From Acidimicrobiales bacterium (GTDB lineage Bacteria; Actinomycetota; Acidimicrobiia; Acidimicrobiales; Poriferisodalaceae), in the NCBI GenBank assembly GCA_041394185.1, contig JAWKIQ010000004.1, positions 372,001-436,000 on the forward strand: a DNA stretch of 64,000 nt, written 5' to 3'. Every line of letters begins with the position of its first letter. The stretch's first letter is position 1. Both the position numbers and the translations under genes were made by a program. The notes below the pieces were generated by a model. It did no database searches. It worked only from the letters and a program-made list of their open reading frames with translations, and was not told the origin of the DNA. This document shows, piece by piece, positions 52,050-61,542 of the stretch.

Positions 52050-53234
52050 GTGACGGGGAAGGTTTCGGCGCTGTTTGCTGCACTGGCGGTGCTGGCGGCC
52101 TTGGTGGGCGCTTGTTCGTCCCCGACGCAGGACGAGTCTGCTCCGGTGACGACCGCCGCTGACACGACACCCAGCGACACAACACCCAGCGATGTTGCTC
52201 CGGTGTTCGACTTCTCCGCAGTCGACCCCATCGTGGGCGCCTACGTCGAAGACCAGGGTCTCGATGGTGCCGGTCTGGTGGTCGTCCACCGCGACCACGG
52301 CGTGGTCCATCATCAGCACTGGGGCCAGTTCGACGAAGACCGGGTTTCGCTGGTCGCTTCGTCTACCAAGATGGTCACCGCCACTGTTCTGCTGAATCTC
52401 CAAGACCGCGGCCTGCTCGACATAGACGCGCCGGTGGCCGAACAAACCGGGTGGGAACCCACGGGTTACGCCATCACACCCGCACAGCTTCTGTCGAACA
52501 GCTCGGGTCTGATCGGCCTGGTCGAGGGGCTGTTGTTCCCCGCCTATCTGTGCCAGTTCCGGACCGACGGCACCTTGAGCGAGTGTGGCCGGCAGATCTT
52601 CACCACCGAGGCCGACGACTCTGACGTGGTGGCCCCCGACACCGAGTTCCGATATGGCGGCGGCCAGTGGCAGGTTGCGGGTGCGGTCGCCGAGGTCGTG
52701 TCGGGGCAGCCCTGGAACGAGCTGGTCGATGAGGTGGTGTTCGGGCCGTGCGGGCTCGAATCGACGGGCTACAACAACCACTTCGGGCAGTTTGCGCCGG
52801 GCTTCGGCTACCCGGGCCGGTTCGACGGCGATCCGTCGGTTCTCGAACCAACCGACAACCCGAACATGGAAGGTGGCATGTACACCACCACGGGCGACTA
52901 CGCCCAGCTGCTGCTGATGCAGCTTCGCGACGGTATGTGCGGCGACACCCGGGTGCTGTCGCCCGAATCTCTCGAGCTGATGCACTCCGACCGCATCGCA
53001 CGCCAGTACGACGGAAGTGCTGCGCCGGGCCTCGGCTATGGGCTCGGCTGGTGGGTCGACCGCGACTCGGGCATTGTCAGCGATCCGGGCGCGTACGGCT
53101 CGGTGCCCTGGCTCGACCTCGACGACGGCTACGGCGCCTTCCTGGTGATCGAAGACTCGGGACCTGTGGGCCAGCGGCTCGCCGAGTTGCTGCAAGACCC
53201 GGTCGACGAGGCCATCGCCGCCGCGCTCGACTAG
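52050..53234 (+). CDS. Serine hydrolase lipoprotein, class C beta-lactamase fold
   Basis: This 394-aa protein has a lipobox (VGAC, Cys22), a Thr/Ser/Asp linker, and the beta-lactamase/DD-peptidase SxxK (SSTK, 104-107). The second motif reads YGGG in place of YxN. It is more likely an esterase or DD-peptidase than a resistance enzyme. The start is GTG 52050. Confidence 0.9.
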   Translation: MTGKVSALFAALAVLAALVGACSSPTQDESAPVTTAADTTPSDTTPSDVAPVFDFSAVDPIVGAYVEDQGLDGAGLVVVHRDHGVVHHQHWGQFDEDRVSLVASSTKMVTATVLLNLQDRGLLDIDAPVAEQTGWEPTGYAITPAQLLSNSSGLIGLVEGLLFPAYLCQFRTDGTLSECGRQIFTTEADDSDVVAPDTEFRYGGGQWQVAGAVAEVVSGQPWNELVDEVVFGPCGLESTGYNNHFGQFAPGFGYPGRFDGDPSVLEPTDNPNMEGGMYTTTGDYAQLLLMQLRDGMCGDTRVLSPESLELMHSDRIARQYDGSAAPGLGYGLGWWVDRDSGIVSDPGAYGSVPWLDLDDGYGAFLVIEDSGPVGQRLAELLQDPVDEAIAAALD

Positions 53235-54124
53235 CTCTGAGGCCCGGTCGCTCCTGACATCGTGCGGTCGAGCTGCAACCACAGATCGTCCAACCATCGC
53301 AGTCGCGATGCGTGATCGCCAGGAATCGACGCTCGGGGTATGACCTCGATATCCACCCGTATCGGATCGTTCAGCGGGGCCAATGTGGCCAGGTCGGTCA
53401 GCGCGGCGATCTCGTCCAGACCGTGATGACGCAACACGATCACGTCGGCGTTGGGCAGTGCGTCGAGCAAGGCACTCAGGCCGCCGGCGCGGGGCGGCAG
53501 CACACCCTTCAGCTGCGATAGCCGGCCCGCCCGCTGTGGGTCAGTGTCGCGCAACCGTTCAAGGGCCTAGACGATGTCCATTCCGGCGTCGGCAAGCATT
53601 TCGGCCATCATCACGCCACGGATCTGTTCGGTTACCGGGCTCAGCACCAGAGCAGGCAGCGACGAGTCGAACACGCTGACGTGGCGCGACACGACTATCG
53701 CCGGGAACCGAACCGGCGGCAGGGGCCTATCCAGCTCGACCCGCAGGCCGAGCAGCTGAGACGCTCGCTTTTCGAGCACTCGCAACGACCAAGTTTGGAG
53801 TCGCTGGTGCCAGCGGATCGACGCGGGCGACTCGAGACGGGTGCCGAAGCCGGCGCAAGCCCACAGAGCGGGTGCCACCACGATCTCGAGTGAATCGTTC
53901 AGCAGGTACTGCAGGCCGAAGAGATACGTGCGTGTCAGCGGCAGCTTCGGCCGGCGCACCAGCAGGTCGTATGCGGCCAGCGCCGGCACCACGGCAGGTG
54001 CGGTAGCCAACGCGGCAGCGGTGACTCCCAGCATTGCAGGAATGGTCTTGACTCGGCGGGCGATTGTGGCGCTGCGGGCTTGGCGATCGGCTTTGGGCAC
54101 GTCGATGCCAACCCCCGTCAACAC
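53231..54124 (-). pseudogene. PlsC-like acyltransferase with internal deletion and in-frame TAG
   Basis: The N-terminal part (from GTG 54124; GTG 54100 possible) has the acyltransferase HX4D motif in VVSRHVSVFDSS and ends MLADAGMDIV at a TAG (53567-53569). In the same frame after the stop, ALERLRDTDPQ through DALPNADVIVLRHHGLDEI resumes the C-terminal part of the same family. The central 60-80 residues expected between them, including the FPEGTR-type motif, are missing. An internal deletion has thus joined the two ends across a stop, so it is very likely non-functional. Confidence 0.75.
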
Positions 54125-54218
54125 CGCTCGATTCCACTCATCTGGGACGGGGGAGCGGCCGACAGGTACCCACGAGCGATTCCACGGACGGGATCGACGG
54201 ATCGAGAGACCGAAGTTC

Positions 54219-54611
54219 ATGGATGAACTGGAGCGTGCCCGGCGCGTGCTGGGTATCGACCGCGGCGCGACGCGCGCCGACGTGAATGCCGCCTTCAGGC
54301 GGGCAGCCAAGACCCACCATCCCGACGCCGGCGGAGACGCCGAGAAATTCGTCGAGCTCAGGTGGGCTTACGAGCGCGCCCTGGCTGCGGCCGCTGCCGA
54401 GCCGGTCGCCGCTGCGGCCCCGGCCTCGCGGCATCACTGGTATCTCGATCGTGTCGATCCCAACCCGGTGCTGCCGAGGGTGGTGCACGCCGAGTCGCGC
54501 ACGGCCAGAAGCCGGCAGCGGTCGTCAGAGGCTCGGGTTCGGGTTGTTGCGGGCCCGTCGTTTGCGTCGGTGCTCGCCCGTCGCCTGCTGAACGACACGG
54601 CTGGGGTATAG
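54219..54611 (+). CDS. J-domain protein
   Basis: This 130-aa protein has an N-terminal J domain with HPD at 34-36 (RAAKTHHPDAGGDAEKFVE) and a basic, low-complexity C-terminal tail. It would stimulate an Hsp70 ATPase; no cysteine repeat or substrate-binding region is present. ATG 54219 is the start. Confidence 0.9.
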   Translation: MDELERARRVLGIDRGATRADVNAAFRRAAKTHHPDAGGDAEKFVELRWAYERALAAAAAEPVAAAAPASRHHWYLDRVDPNPVLPRVVHAESRTARSRQRSSEARVRVVAGPSFASVLARRLLNDTAGV

Positions 54612-54626
54612 ACGCCAACGGGCGAT

Positions 54627-54923
54627 CTAGCTGCCGGACCTATCGCTGTAGAAGTCGATTTCGAACGACACCTTGCCCGGCGGCGAAATGTGATGCCTGG
54701 CCTCGGGTGGGATCACCAGGCTGTCACCCGCCCCGATGGTCGTCGGGTTGTCGGGGTCGTCTTCCCATGTGAACTCGAGTTCGCCGCTGTCGACCCTGAT
54801 CACCGCCCAGGTGCGCGCCGCCAGATGATGGCTCGACAGCAAGCCCACGGGGATCGTGTCGGCGTCGAAGCGTGGTGTGGTCCGGACGAACGTGGCGCTG
54901 TCGGGGACGCGATGGTGCCTCAC
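54627..54923 (-). CDS. DUF1971-like small cupin protein
   Basis: This 98-aa protein has a single cupin barrel (WAVIRVDSGELEFTWEDD, IPPEARHHISPPG) similar to DUF1971, a domain also found fused to tellurite-resistance TehB. The HH and Glu could bind metal. Function unknown. ATG 54923. Confidence 0.85.
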   Translation of the reverse strand: MRHHRVPDSATFVRTTPRFDADTIPVGLLSSHHLAARTWAVIRVDSGELEFTWEDDPDNPTTIGAGDSLVIPPEARHHISPPGKVSFEIDFYSDRSGS

Positions 54924-55006
54924 GTTGCGACCATACCGCCTGTCCCAGATCCCCTTGACTGTTACGTCGGCTTTGTCAAACGTCGTTGTCGGTGTAACAT
55001 CAACCC

Positions 55007-55987
55007 ATGACCGCTGCGATGCCGACCCACGACGAACTCGTCGCCTCGATGACCGGGGGCATGGTGCCCGAGGTCGAACCCTTCGCCGGATCCGATCGGC
55101 TTCGCCCAGACGGACGGCCCCACCCCGAACTGATGGCAGAGCTGCGCCGCATTCCCAATCTGCTCAACGCCTGGACATGCGTCGCCGCAGTGGCAATGCC
55201 CGCCCTGGTTGTCGCCGCCGTGGTGGCGCTAGACCACTGGCTCGCCGTGGCGCTGGCAATTCCGGTCATGGCCGTGCTCCAGAACCGGATGTTCATCCTG
55301 CATCACGAGGGTTCGCACCGATCGTTGTTCAGCAATCGGCGAATCAACGACGTCGTCGGCATCAACTTCTTCGGGTGGGTGGCGTTCGGCACAGGCACTC
55401 ACGGCTATCGCCGCGGCCACAGCAACCATCACCGCGATGAGTTCGGCCCCAAGGAACCCGACTTCTTGCTGTACTCGTTCTACCCGATCAAGGCCGAGTC
55501 GATGAGGCGCAAGCTGTTGCGCGACGCCACCGGAGTGTCGGCCTGGCGGGTGCTCAAGCCGCGCATCACGGGCGTGTTCAGCGCCAGGCACCGGGTCAAC
55601 AGCCTCCGGTTCTACGCGGGCCAGGCGGTGATATTCGCCCTGTTTGCGCTGACCGGTCATCCGTGGCTCTACCTGTTCTTGTGGGTGGCGCCGTACGTGT
55701 TCGTGTACCAGGTGCTCAACCGCTTGCGCGCAGTGGCCGAGCACGGCGGCCTCACCCGCTCTGACGACCGCCGCAAGAGCTCGCACCACGTCCGCCAGTC
55801 GCTGGTGGCCAGGGCGATCTTCGTGCCCATCGGGGTGGGCCGTCACCTGGCCCATCACGTCGACTCGGGCATTCCGTTCCGCAACCTCGCTCGCTTCGAG
55901 CAGATCCTGACCGAAGACGGCTACATCACCCCCGAGATCACCTGGCCCTCGTACCGGGCGCTGTGGAAGGCGCTGGCGTCGGGGTGA
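55007..55987 (+). CDS. Fatty acid desaturase
   Basis: This 326-aa membrane protein has the histidine boxes HHEGSH (99-104), GHSNHH (137-142) and HLAHH (280-284), the di-iron set of membrane desaturases and hydroxylases, and hydrophobic helices at about 58-95, 118-130 and 205-235. ATG 55007 follows a good context. It is coupled by a 4-bp overlap to a PaaX-type regulator. Confidence 0.92.
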   Translation: MTAAMPTHDELVASMTGGMVPEVEPFAGSDRLRPDGRPHPELMAELRRIPNLLNAWTCVAAVAMPALVVAAVVALDHWLAVALAIPVMAVLQNRMFILHHEGSHRSLFSNRRINDVVGINFFGWVAFGTGTHGYRRGHSNHHRDEFGPKEPDFLLYSFYPIKAESMRRKLLRDATGVSAWRVLKPRITGVFSARHRVNSLRFYAGQAVIFALFALTGHPWLYLFLWVAPYVFVYQVLNRLRAVAEHGGLTRSDDRRKSSHHVRQSLVARAIFVPIGVGRHLAHHVDSGIPFRNLARFEQILTEDGYITPEITWPSYRALWKALASG

Positions 55988-56769
55988 ACCCGACCGAGCT
56001 CGAGGTTCTCTTCAGGCCGTTGTCGGCGCGCAGCGTCATGGCCTCGGCGCTGTTGGGTTCCAGACCGCCCCGCCTTCGCGGCCGCCTCCTGATCGCGCTG
56101 GTCGAGCAGTTCGGCATCGCCCCGGGCACCGCTCGAGTGGCCCTCAGCCGCATGGTCGAGAAGGGCGAACTGGTCAACGACGACGGCATGTACGCATTGT
56201 CGGGCGAGCTGCTCAAGCGTCAGCGACGCCAGGACCTGGCCCGATCTTCGGCTTCGAGCCAACGTGATGGCCGCTGGGATGGCGCATGGGAGCAAGCCAT
56301 CGTCGCCGAGAGCGGTCGCACGGCGGCCAAACGCCATGCGCTGCGACGCGATCTTGGCGCCGCCCGCCTGGGCGAGTTGCGTGAGGGTGTGTGGATGCGG
56401 CCCGGCAACCTCGACCGCGAGGTCGGCGACCTGCTCGACGGCGATGTCGCCAACCACGTGTTGTGGTTTCGGGTCTCGCCATCCGACACCGCCGCGGCTG
56501 GCGAGTTGGTGGGCCGCCTGTTCGCCCTCGATGCGTGGTCCGACACGGCTGCTGAGCTGCTAGGGCAACTGCAGGGCTCGGCCGGCGATCTGGCCGCCCG
56601 GTTCCGTTTGGCGGCCGCTGTGCTGCAGCACCTGACGCACGATCCGCTGCTGCCCATCGAGCTGTACCCGCCAGGTTGGCCCGCGGACCAATTGCGCCAG
56701 GCCTATGCGCGCTATGAGGCCGATCTGCAGGTCGAGTTGCGTTCGTTCTTCGCCGCCGTCGGCGCATAG
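55984..56769 (+). CDS. PaaX family transcriptional regulator
   Basis: This 261-aa protein has the PaaX N-terminal wHTH (APGTARVALSRMVEKGEL) and the usual C-terminal domain (LPIELYPPGWPADQLRQAY). The start is GTG 55984, overlapping the desaturase stop by 4 bp. PaaX proteins often sense CoA thioesters; here it may control the desaturase. Confidence 0.9.
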   Translation: MNPTELEVLFRPLSARSVMASALLGSRPPRLRGRLLIALVEQFGIAPGTARVALSRMVEKGELVNDDGMYALSGELLKRQRRQDLARSSASSQRDGRWDGAWEQAIVAESGRTAAKRHALRRDLGAARLGELREGVWMRPGNLDREVGDLLDGDVANHVLWFRVSPSDTAAAGELVGRLFALDAWSDTAAELLGQLQGSAGDLAARFRLAAAVLQHLTHDPLLPIELYPPGWPADQLRQAYARYEADLQVELRSFFAAVGA

Positions 56770-56779
56770 GGTTCGGTCC

Positions 56780-57205
56780 ATGACAATCGAACCCGTGAAA
56801 GTCGAGCTGGGGCCCGAGCCGGTTGCCATCGGCATCGTCATCAGCGACAGCGACGCATCTCTGGCCTTCTACCGCGACCTGCTCGGCATGACCCACGAAG
56901 GCGACATGCCCATGCCGGTAGGCGGTGGCGGCACCATGCATCGGCTGCGGTGCGGGCCGACACTCGTGAAGTTGGTCAGCTTCGACACCAACCCCGAGGC
57001 CAAGGCTCCTGGCGGCGGGTTCGCCGATGGCTTGGGCTACCGGTACATCACCATCAACGTCTCGAACGTCGCCGACACGGTCGCGGCATGCGACGAGGCT
57101 GGGCATCAGATCTTGATGAAGGCGGTCGAGCTGCGGCCAGGGGTTTCCATTGGCATGGTCGCCGACCCCGACGGCAACGTCGTCGAGTTCATCCAGTACG
57201 GGTGA
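56780..57205 (+). CDS. Glyoxalase/bleomycin resistance (VOC) family protein
   Basis: This 141-aa protein has the VOC pattern AIGIVISDSDASLAFYRDLLG and GMVADPDGNVVEFIQYG, a single domain with probable metal ligands. ATG 56780 is the start. The end overlaps the next gene by 4 bp. Confidence 0.9.
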   Translation: MTIEPVKVELGPEPVAIGIVISDSDASLAFYRDLLGMTHEGDMPMPVGGGGTMHRLRCGPTLVKLVSFDTNPEAKAPGGGFADGLGYRYITINVSNVADTVAACDEAGHQILMKAVELRPGVSIGMVADPDGNVVEFIQYG

Positions 57206-58086
57206 GCCTCAGGGTCAGACGTGCGACGCCGGCCGACCGACCGTCGGTTGTGGCGATCGCCCGAGAGTTGGTCAGCGCAGCAGACACGTATGCCTTCGAC
57301 CCCTTGGCGTCGGACGATCAGCTGTGGCAGTACTTCGCACCCGACTCGGGCGGGCTGGGTTACGTCGCCGAGGCCGATGGTCAGGTGGTTGGCTGCTTCG
57401 TCATCAGGCCCAACCATCCGGGGCCCGGTTCGCACGTCGCCAATGCCAGCTTCGCCGTGTCGTCCGCGGCGCGGGGTCAGGGCATCGGCCGGGCGATGGG
57501 CGAGGCCGCTCTGACCCTGGCCGCCGACTCGGGTTACAGGGCGATGCAGTTCAACATCGTCGTGTCTTCAAACCGTGCAGCGGTCGCCTTGTGGCGTTCG
57601 CTCGGGTTCCGTGTCATCGCCACGGTTCCCGAGGGGTTCAGGCTGCCCGACGGCACCCTGGTCGACCATCTGGTCATGCACCGCCCGCTCGAGCCTCGCA
57701 ACGGGATCGACCCCGTCGACCCTGCCGGATTCGGCCAGCAGGTGACGTTCCTGCCGGTATCGGACCTGTCGACGTCGGCGGCCTTCTATGGCCAGGTGTT
57801 GGGCCTCGACCTGGTGCTCGATCAGGGCGACTGTCGCATCTATCGCGTGGCGGCCGACGCGTTCGTGGGCATCTGTGAACGCGACGCCCGCGCCACCGAT
57901 GGTTTGATGCTGACCCTGGTGACTGGCGAGGTCGACCGTTGGCACGATCGCTTGGTGGCGGCGGGTGTGGTTTGCGACCGGCCGCCGGCCCACAACGCCA
58001 AGTACAACCTCTACCACGGCTTCTACCGCGACCCTGACGGACACGTGATCGAGGTTCAGACCTTCCTCGACCCAAACTGGAGATAG
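57202..58086 (+). CDS. GNAT acetyltransferase - VOC domain fusion protein
   Basis: This 294-aa protein joins an N-terminal GNAT domain at about 1-160 (SSAARGQGIGRAMGEAAL and ALWRSLGFRVI) with a C-terminal glyoxalase-like VOC domain at about 170-294 (TFLPVSDLSTSAAFYGQVLGL, YRDPDGHVIEVQ). GTG 57202 overlaps the preceding VOC stop by 4 bp. The two may handle one metabolite, which is unknown. Confidence 0.88.
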   Translation: MSLRVRRATPADRPSVVAIARELVSAADTYAFDPLASDDQLWQYFAPDSGGLGYVAEADGQVVGCFVIRPNHPGPGSHVANASFAVSSAARGQGIGRAMGEAALTLAADSGYRAMQFNIVVSSNRAAVALWRSLGFRVIATVPEGFRLPDGTLVDHLVMHRPLEPRNGIDPVDPAGFGQQVTFLPVSDLSTSAAFYGQVLGLDLVLDQGDCRIYRVAADAFVGICERDARATDGLMLTLVTGEVDRWHDRLVAAGVVCDRPPAHNAKYNLYHGFYRDPDGHVIEVQTFLDPNWR

Positions 58087-58097
58087 GAGGCTCGCCC

Positions 58098-59132
58098 ATG
58101 GACGGCGACGATGAACGACGTGTGGTGACCGTCCTCGAACCACACGACGAGTACACCCACACCCCCGACCCGGTGCCCAACTACAACGAGTCGATGTATC
58201 TGAACGGTTTCGACCTCACCGCCGAGACGGGTGCATGGTTCCGCATAGGTAACCGCGTCAACGAGGGCCACGCCGAGATGACCGTCTGTGTCTATTTGCC
58301 AGACGGGCGCGTCGGCTTCATCTACAAGCGGCCCGAGATCGACAACAACGACCGCATGGACGCAGGCGGGCTGACCATCGAGGTGGTCGAGCCGTTCAAG
58401 CATCTCACCATCTCCTACGACGGAAAGGTGTGCTTGCTCGACCAGCCCCGAGACATGGCCGACCCGAGATCGGCGTTCAAGAACAACCCGATGGTCGACT
58501 GTGAGGTTCGCCTCGACGTCGCGGGAGTGTCGCCGATGTTTGGTGGGCTGCGACGCTACGCCGACGGTTCGCCCATCGAGACCGACGCCGAGAAGAGCTT
58601 CGCCAAGGCGCACTACGAGCAGCACACGGCGGTCAAGGGATCGATCGTCGTAGGTGACCAGACGATCTCGCTCGACGGGCTGGGCCTGCGCGACAAGTCG
58701 TGGGGTCCCAGGTATTGGCAGGCGATCGATTGGTATCGCTGGCTGCCGATGTCGTTCGGGCCCGATTTCGCCATGATGCTCAGCATCGTCGCCGGCGGTG
58801 GCGATCGGCGCGTCGGGGGCATGGTGCTGGAGGACGGCCGCTATCACCTGATCCGCGATGTCGAGATCGAGTCGGACTACGACGACGACAACTACCAGAC
58901 GGCCATGCGATGTGTGGCCCGCACCGACCATTCCGAGTACCGCATCAGCGGTGAGGTCGTTTCGCTGATCCCGCTGCGCAATCGGCGCACCACTCCCCAG
59001 GGTGATGTTCTCCACACCCGCATAACCGAAGGCATGACCCGCTTCGAGTGCAACGGGCTCACCGGCATGGGCATGAGCGAATACCTCGACCAGGTCGTCG
59101 ACGGAGTGCCCGTCGGACTCGAGCTGGCCTAG
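58098..59132 (+). CDS. CrtC-like/DUF7064-7065-type lipocalin-fold protein
   Basis: This 344-aa protein has the GLRDKSWGPRYW motif and paired beta-rich halves seen in hydroxyneurosporene-synthase-like (CrtC) and DUF7064/7065 actinobacterial proteins. The role is unknown here; related proteins act on lipids or isoprenoids. ATG 58098 is the start. Confidence 0.75.
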   Translation: MDGDDERRVVTVLEPHDEYTHTPDPVPNYNESMYLNGFDLTAETGAWFRIGNRVNEGHAEMTVCVYLPDGRVGFIYKRPEIDNNDRMDAGGLTIEVVEPFKHLTISYDGKVCLLDQPRDMADPRSAFKNNPMVDCEVRLDVAGVSPMFGGLRRYADGSPIETDAEKSFAKAHYEQHTAVKGSIVVGDQTISLDGLGLRDKSWGPRYWQAIDWYRWLPMSFGPDFAMMLSIVAGGGDRRVGGMVLEDGRYHLIRDVEIESDYDDDNYQTAMRCVARTDHSEYRISGEVVSLIPLRNRRTTPQGDVLHTRITEGMTRFECNGLTGMGMSEYLDQVVDGVPVGLELA

Positions 59133-60472
59133 TCGGCAGTACCCGGGGCTATCAGCGGATGTTCTGTCACGCTGGCCCAGAACTCGTCTATCGCGGCTTG
59201 GCACGGCCGCTGCACCCATGTGTTCGAAGGCAAGAACACGTCGTGGCGTTCGCCCGGGTCTTCGTACAGGTTGAACGCCCTGGGAATGGTCAGCTGTACA
59301 GGCGGGTCGAGCATGTACTCCTGCCAGACGAAGTGCAGCTTCCAGTTGCGCCATTTCACCGCGTGCAAGCGGTCGCCGACGAAACACAAGATCGAATCGC
59401 GGCCCGACTTCGACGACCGGCCGTCGAGCAGGGGCATGATGTCGATGCCGTCGATGGGGCGATCGTCGGGCACCTGGGCGCCGGCGACCGTGGCCAGGGT
59501 GGTGAAGATGTCGACGGCGTGGGTTATCTCGTTGCTGGTGCTGTCGGCCGGAATTCGGCCGGGCCAGCGGGCGATGAATGGCACGCGCAGGCATCCCTCC
59601 ATCGCTGTGAAATACGAACCGCCCCACGGGCCCGTCCAGCCCCGCCAGGGCAGGACGTCTTCGGCTCCGTTGTCGCTGGTGAAGACGAATAGGGTCTCAT
59701 CGGCAATGCCCAGCTCGTCGAGCAGGTCGCACAGCTGCCCAACCCGCTGGTCGATCTCGTGGAACGAATCGGCAAAGTCGCCCAGCCCCGTGCTGCCTGC
59801 GTAGTCGGGGTGCGGCAGGGTGGGGAAGTGCGGGAAGGCCACAGGCATGTAGGCAAAGAACGGCCGGTCGGCGTCGACAGATCGGCGGATGAAGTCGTGG
59901 GTGCGCTCGAAACACTGCGCGTCGAACAGCGCCCGCTGGGTCAGGTCGTAATCGGCCACCACAGTGCTGGCCTGGCCGGCCACGCCTTCGAACAGCTGCT
60001 CCTGGGGCACCACTTCGGGGTCGTAGCCCGGCTGGCTCGACCACAACGACGAGTCATGGGTTTCGAGCAGCCCCCACCATTCGTCGAAGCCGCGGGCGTT
60101 GGGCTGGCGTTCGGGCAGGTCGCCCAGGTGCCATTTGCCGAAGTGGGCAGTGGCGTAGCCCTGGTCTGACAGCAGCTGGGCGAGGGTTACCTCCCAGCGG
60201 GTCAGTCCACTCGGTTGGCCCGGCAAAGGGATCTTGGTGGTACCCGATCTGATCGGCATTCTCCCGGTCAGCACCGCCGAACGCGACGGTGTGCACTGGG
60301 CCTCCATGTTCATGTTGGTCAGGCGCACGCCCTGGGCTGCGAGACGGTCGATGTTGGGCGTGGGCACGCCGCGCACCTCACCGCCGCCATAACAACCCAG
60401 CTCGCCATAGCCCAGGTTGTCGACGAACAGCAGAACGATGTTCGGCTTAGTGTCCCGTTCCGGATCGCCCAT
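59129..60472 (-). CDS. Sulfatase family protein (arylsulfatase)
   Basis: This 447-aa protein has the formylglycine motif CTPSR (Cys60) and the N-terminal metal segment NIVLLFVDNLGYGELG, where the usual second Asp is Asn. DNGAED near 260-265 gives another metal site. ATG 60472 is used because the seven codons upstream come from a dispersed repeat. No signal peptide is evident, so it may be cytoplasmic or exported by another route. It overlaps the convergent CrtC-like gene by 4 bp. Confidence 0.9.
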   Translation of the reverse strand: MGDPERDTKPNIVLLFVDNLGYGELGCYGGGEVRGVPTPNIDRLAAQGVRLTNMNMEAQCTPSRSAVLTGRMPIRSGTTKIPLPGQPSGLTRWEVTLAQLLSDQGYATAHFGKWHLGDLPERQPNARGFDEWWGLLETHDSSLWSSQPGYDPEVVPQEQLFEGVAGQASTVVADYDLTQRALFDAQCFERTHDFIRRSVDADRPFFAYMPVAFPHFPTLPHPDYAGSTGLGDFADSFHEIDQRVGQLCDLLDELGIADETLFVFTSDNGAEDVLPWRGWTGPWGGSYFTAMEGCLRVPFIARWPGRIPADSTSNEITHAVDIFTTLATVAGAQVPDDRPIDGIDIMPLLDGRSSKSGRDSILCFVGDRLHAVKWRNWKLHFVWQEYMLDPPVQLTIPRAFNLYEDPGERHDVFLPSNTWVQRPCQAAIDEFWASVTEHPLIAPGTAD

Positions 60473-60498
60473 AGGGGCGCTGGGGACAGACACTTCGG
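60471..60498. repeat. Copy 2 of a 28-bp dispersed repeat
   Basis: This copy matches 9952-9979 at 27 of 28 bases. It lies between the ABC ATPase stop and the sulfatase start, and touches the sulfatase ATG. The orientation is the same as copy 1. Confidence 0.75.
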
Positions 60499-60499
60499 G

Positions 60500-61542
60500 T
60501 CAGGTGGCGGGGGTTTTGATCGAGGCTATGGGGGCGCCGTTGAGCTTGGGGCCCGAGGTGTGAAGGTGGCAGGCCACCGTGCCTCCGGTTTGGGTAGGCA
60601 CGAATTCGGGGAACGACTGGTGGCACACGTCCATGACGTGCGGGCAGCGTTCGGCGAACGGGCAACTGTTGGTGGGGGCCCGGCCCGACGCTCCGGCGAC
60701 GCCCCTGGTGAGCTCGCGCCGACGGTCGGACTTTCGCGCTGCACCTCGGGGTCAGGGTCGGGAATCGACGCCAGCAACAGCTCGGTATAAGGGTGGGTGG
60801 GCCGCTCGCAAACGTCGTCGGCGGTGCCGGTCTCGACGATGCGGCTGTGGTACATCACCGCGATTCGAGTCGAGATGTGGCGCACAACCGCCAGGTCGTG
60901 GGCGATGAACAGATAGGCGGCGCCGGTCTCTTTCTGGAGGTCTTCCAGCAGGTTGATGACCTGGCTCTGGGTCGACACATCCAGTGCAGACACCGGTTCG
61001 TCCAGCACCAGCAGGTCGGGCTTGGTGGCAAGGGCGCGCGCTACGGCGATGCGCTGGCGCTGACCGCCCGAGAACTCGTAAGGGAAGCGGTTGAGATGGT
61101 GGCTCTGCAGACCCACCTGCTCGAGCAGCTCGCCGGCACGTTTGGTGCGAGACCGTTCGTCCATGTCGAAGTGGATCTTCAGCGGCTCGCCGATGATGTC
61201 GCCGACCAGCATCGATGGGTTCAGCGAACCGACCGGGTCCTGGAAGACCACCTGCACCGCCTTGCGGTATGGCTTGGGGATCGAGCGACCGAACCCGGTG
61301 ACATCAAAATCGCCGAGGCGGATCGTGCCGCCTGAGGGCCGGATGAACTGCAGGATCGCTCGACCGATGGTGGTCTTGCCCGAGCCCGATTCGCCTACCA
61401 GGCCAACCGTCTCGCCACGGTCGACCGACAGGCTGACATGCTGCACGGCCCTGACGTCGGGCAGGCGCTGCCAGGGCAGGGCGCCACGACCACCCGGGAA
61501 GGTGATGCTGAGATCTTCGATCTCGAGGAGTGGTTTGTTCAC
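60500..61542 (-). CDS. Oligopeptide/dipeptide ABC transporter ATP-binding protein (DppF/OppF-like), frameshifted by one base
   Basis: Read across the frameshift it would be 347 aa. It has Walker A (GESGSGKTT), the signature FSGGQRQRIAVARA and Walker B (LLVLDEP). The end in another frame supplies the standard Opp/Dpp tail NSCPFAERCPHV...GGTVACHLHTSG. The frame breaks at about 60728-60736; one extra A in the AAA run (60731-60733 on the plus strand as ttt) would restore VQREKSDRRRELTRG. Both halves are well conserved. The start ATG 61542 overlaps the upstream gene stop by 4 bp. A sequencing error is likely. Confidence 0.87.

Noticed and set aside
51792..53297. Long minus-strand frame across the beta-lactamase-like gene
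   Set aside because: It has no domain signature and is a GC-rich shadow of the lipoprotein gene on the plus strand.
60473..60493. Seven extra N-terminal codons for the sulfatase
   Set aside because: They are encoded by the dispersed repeat, and the family start matches ATG 60472.
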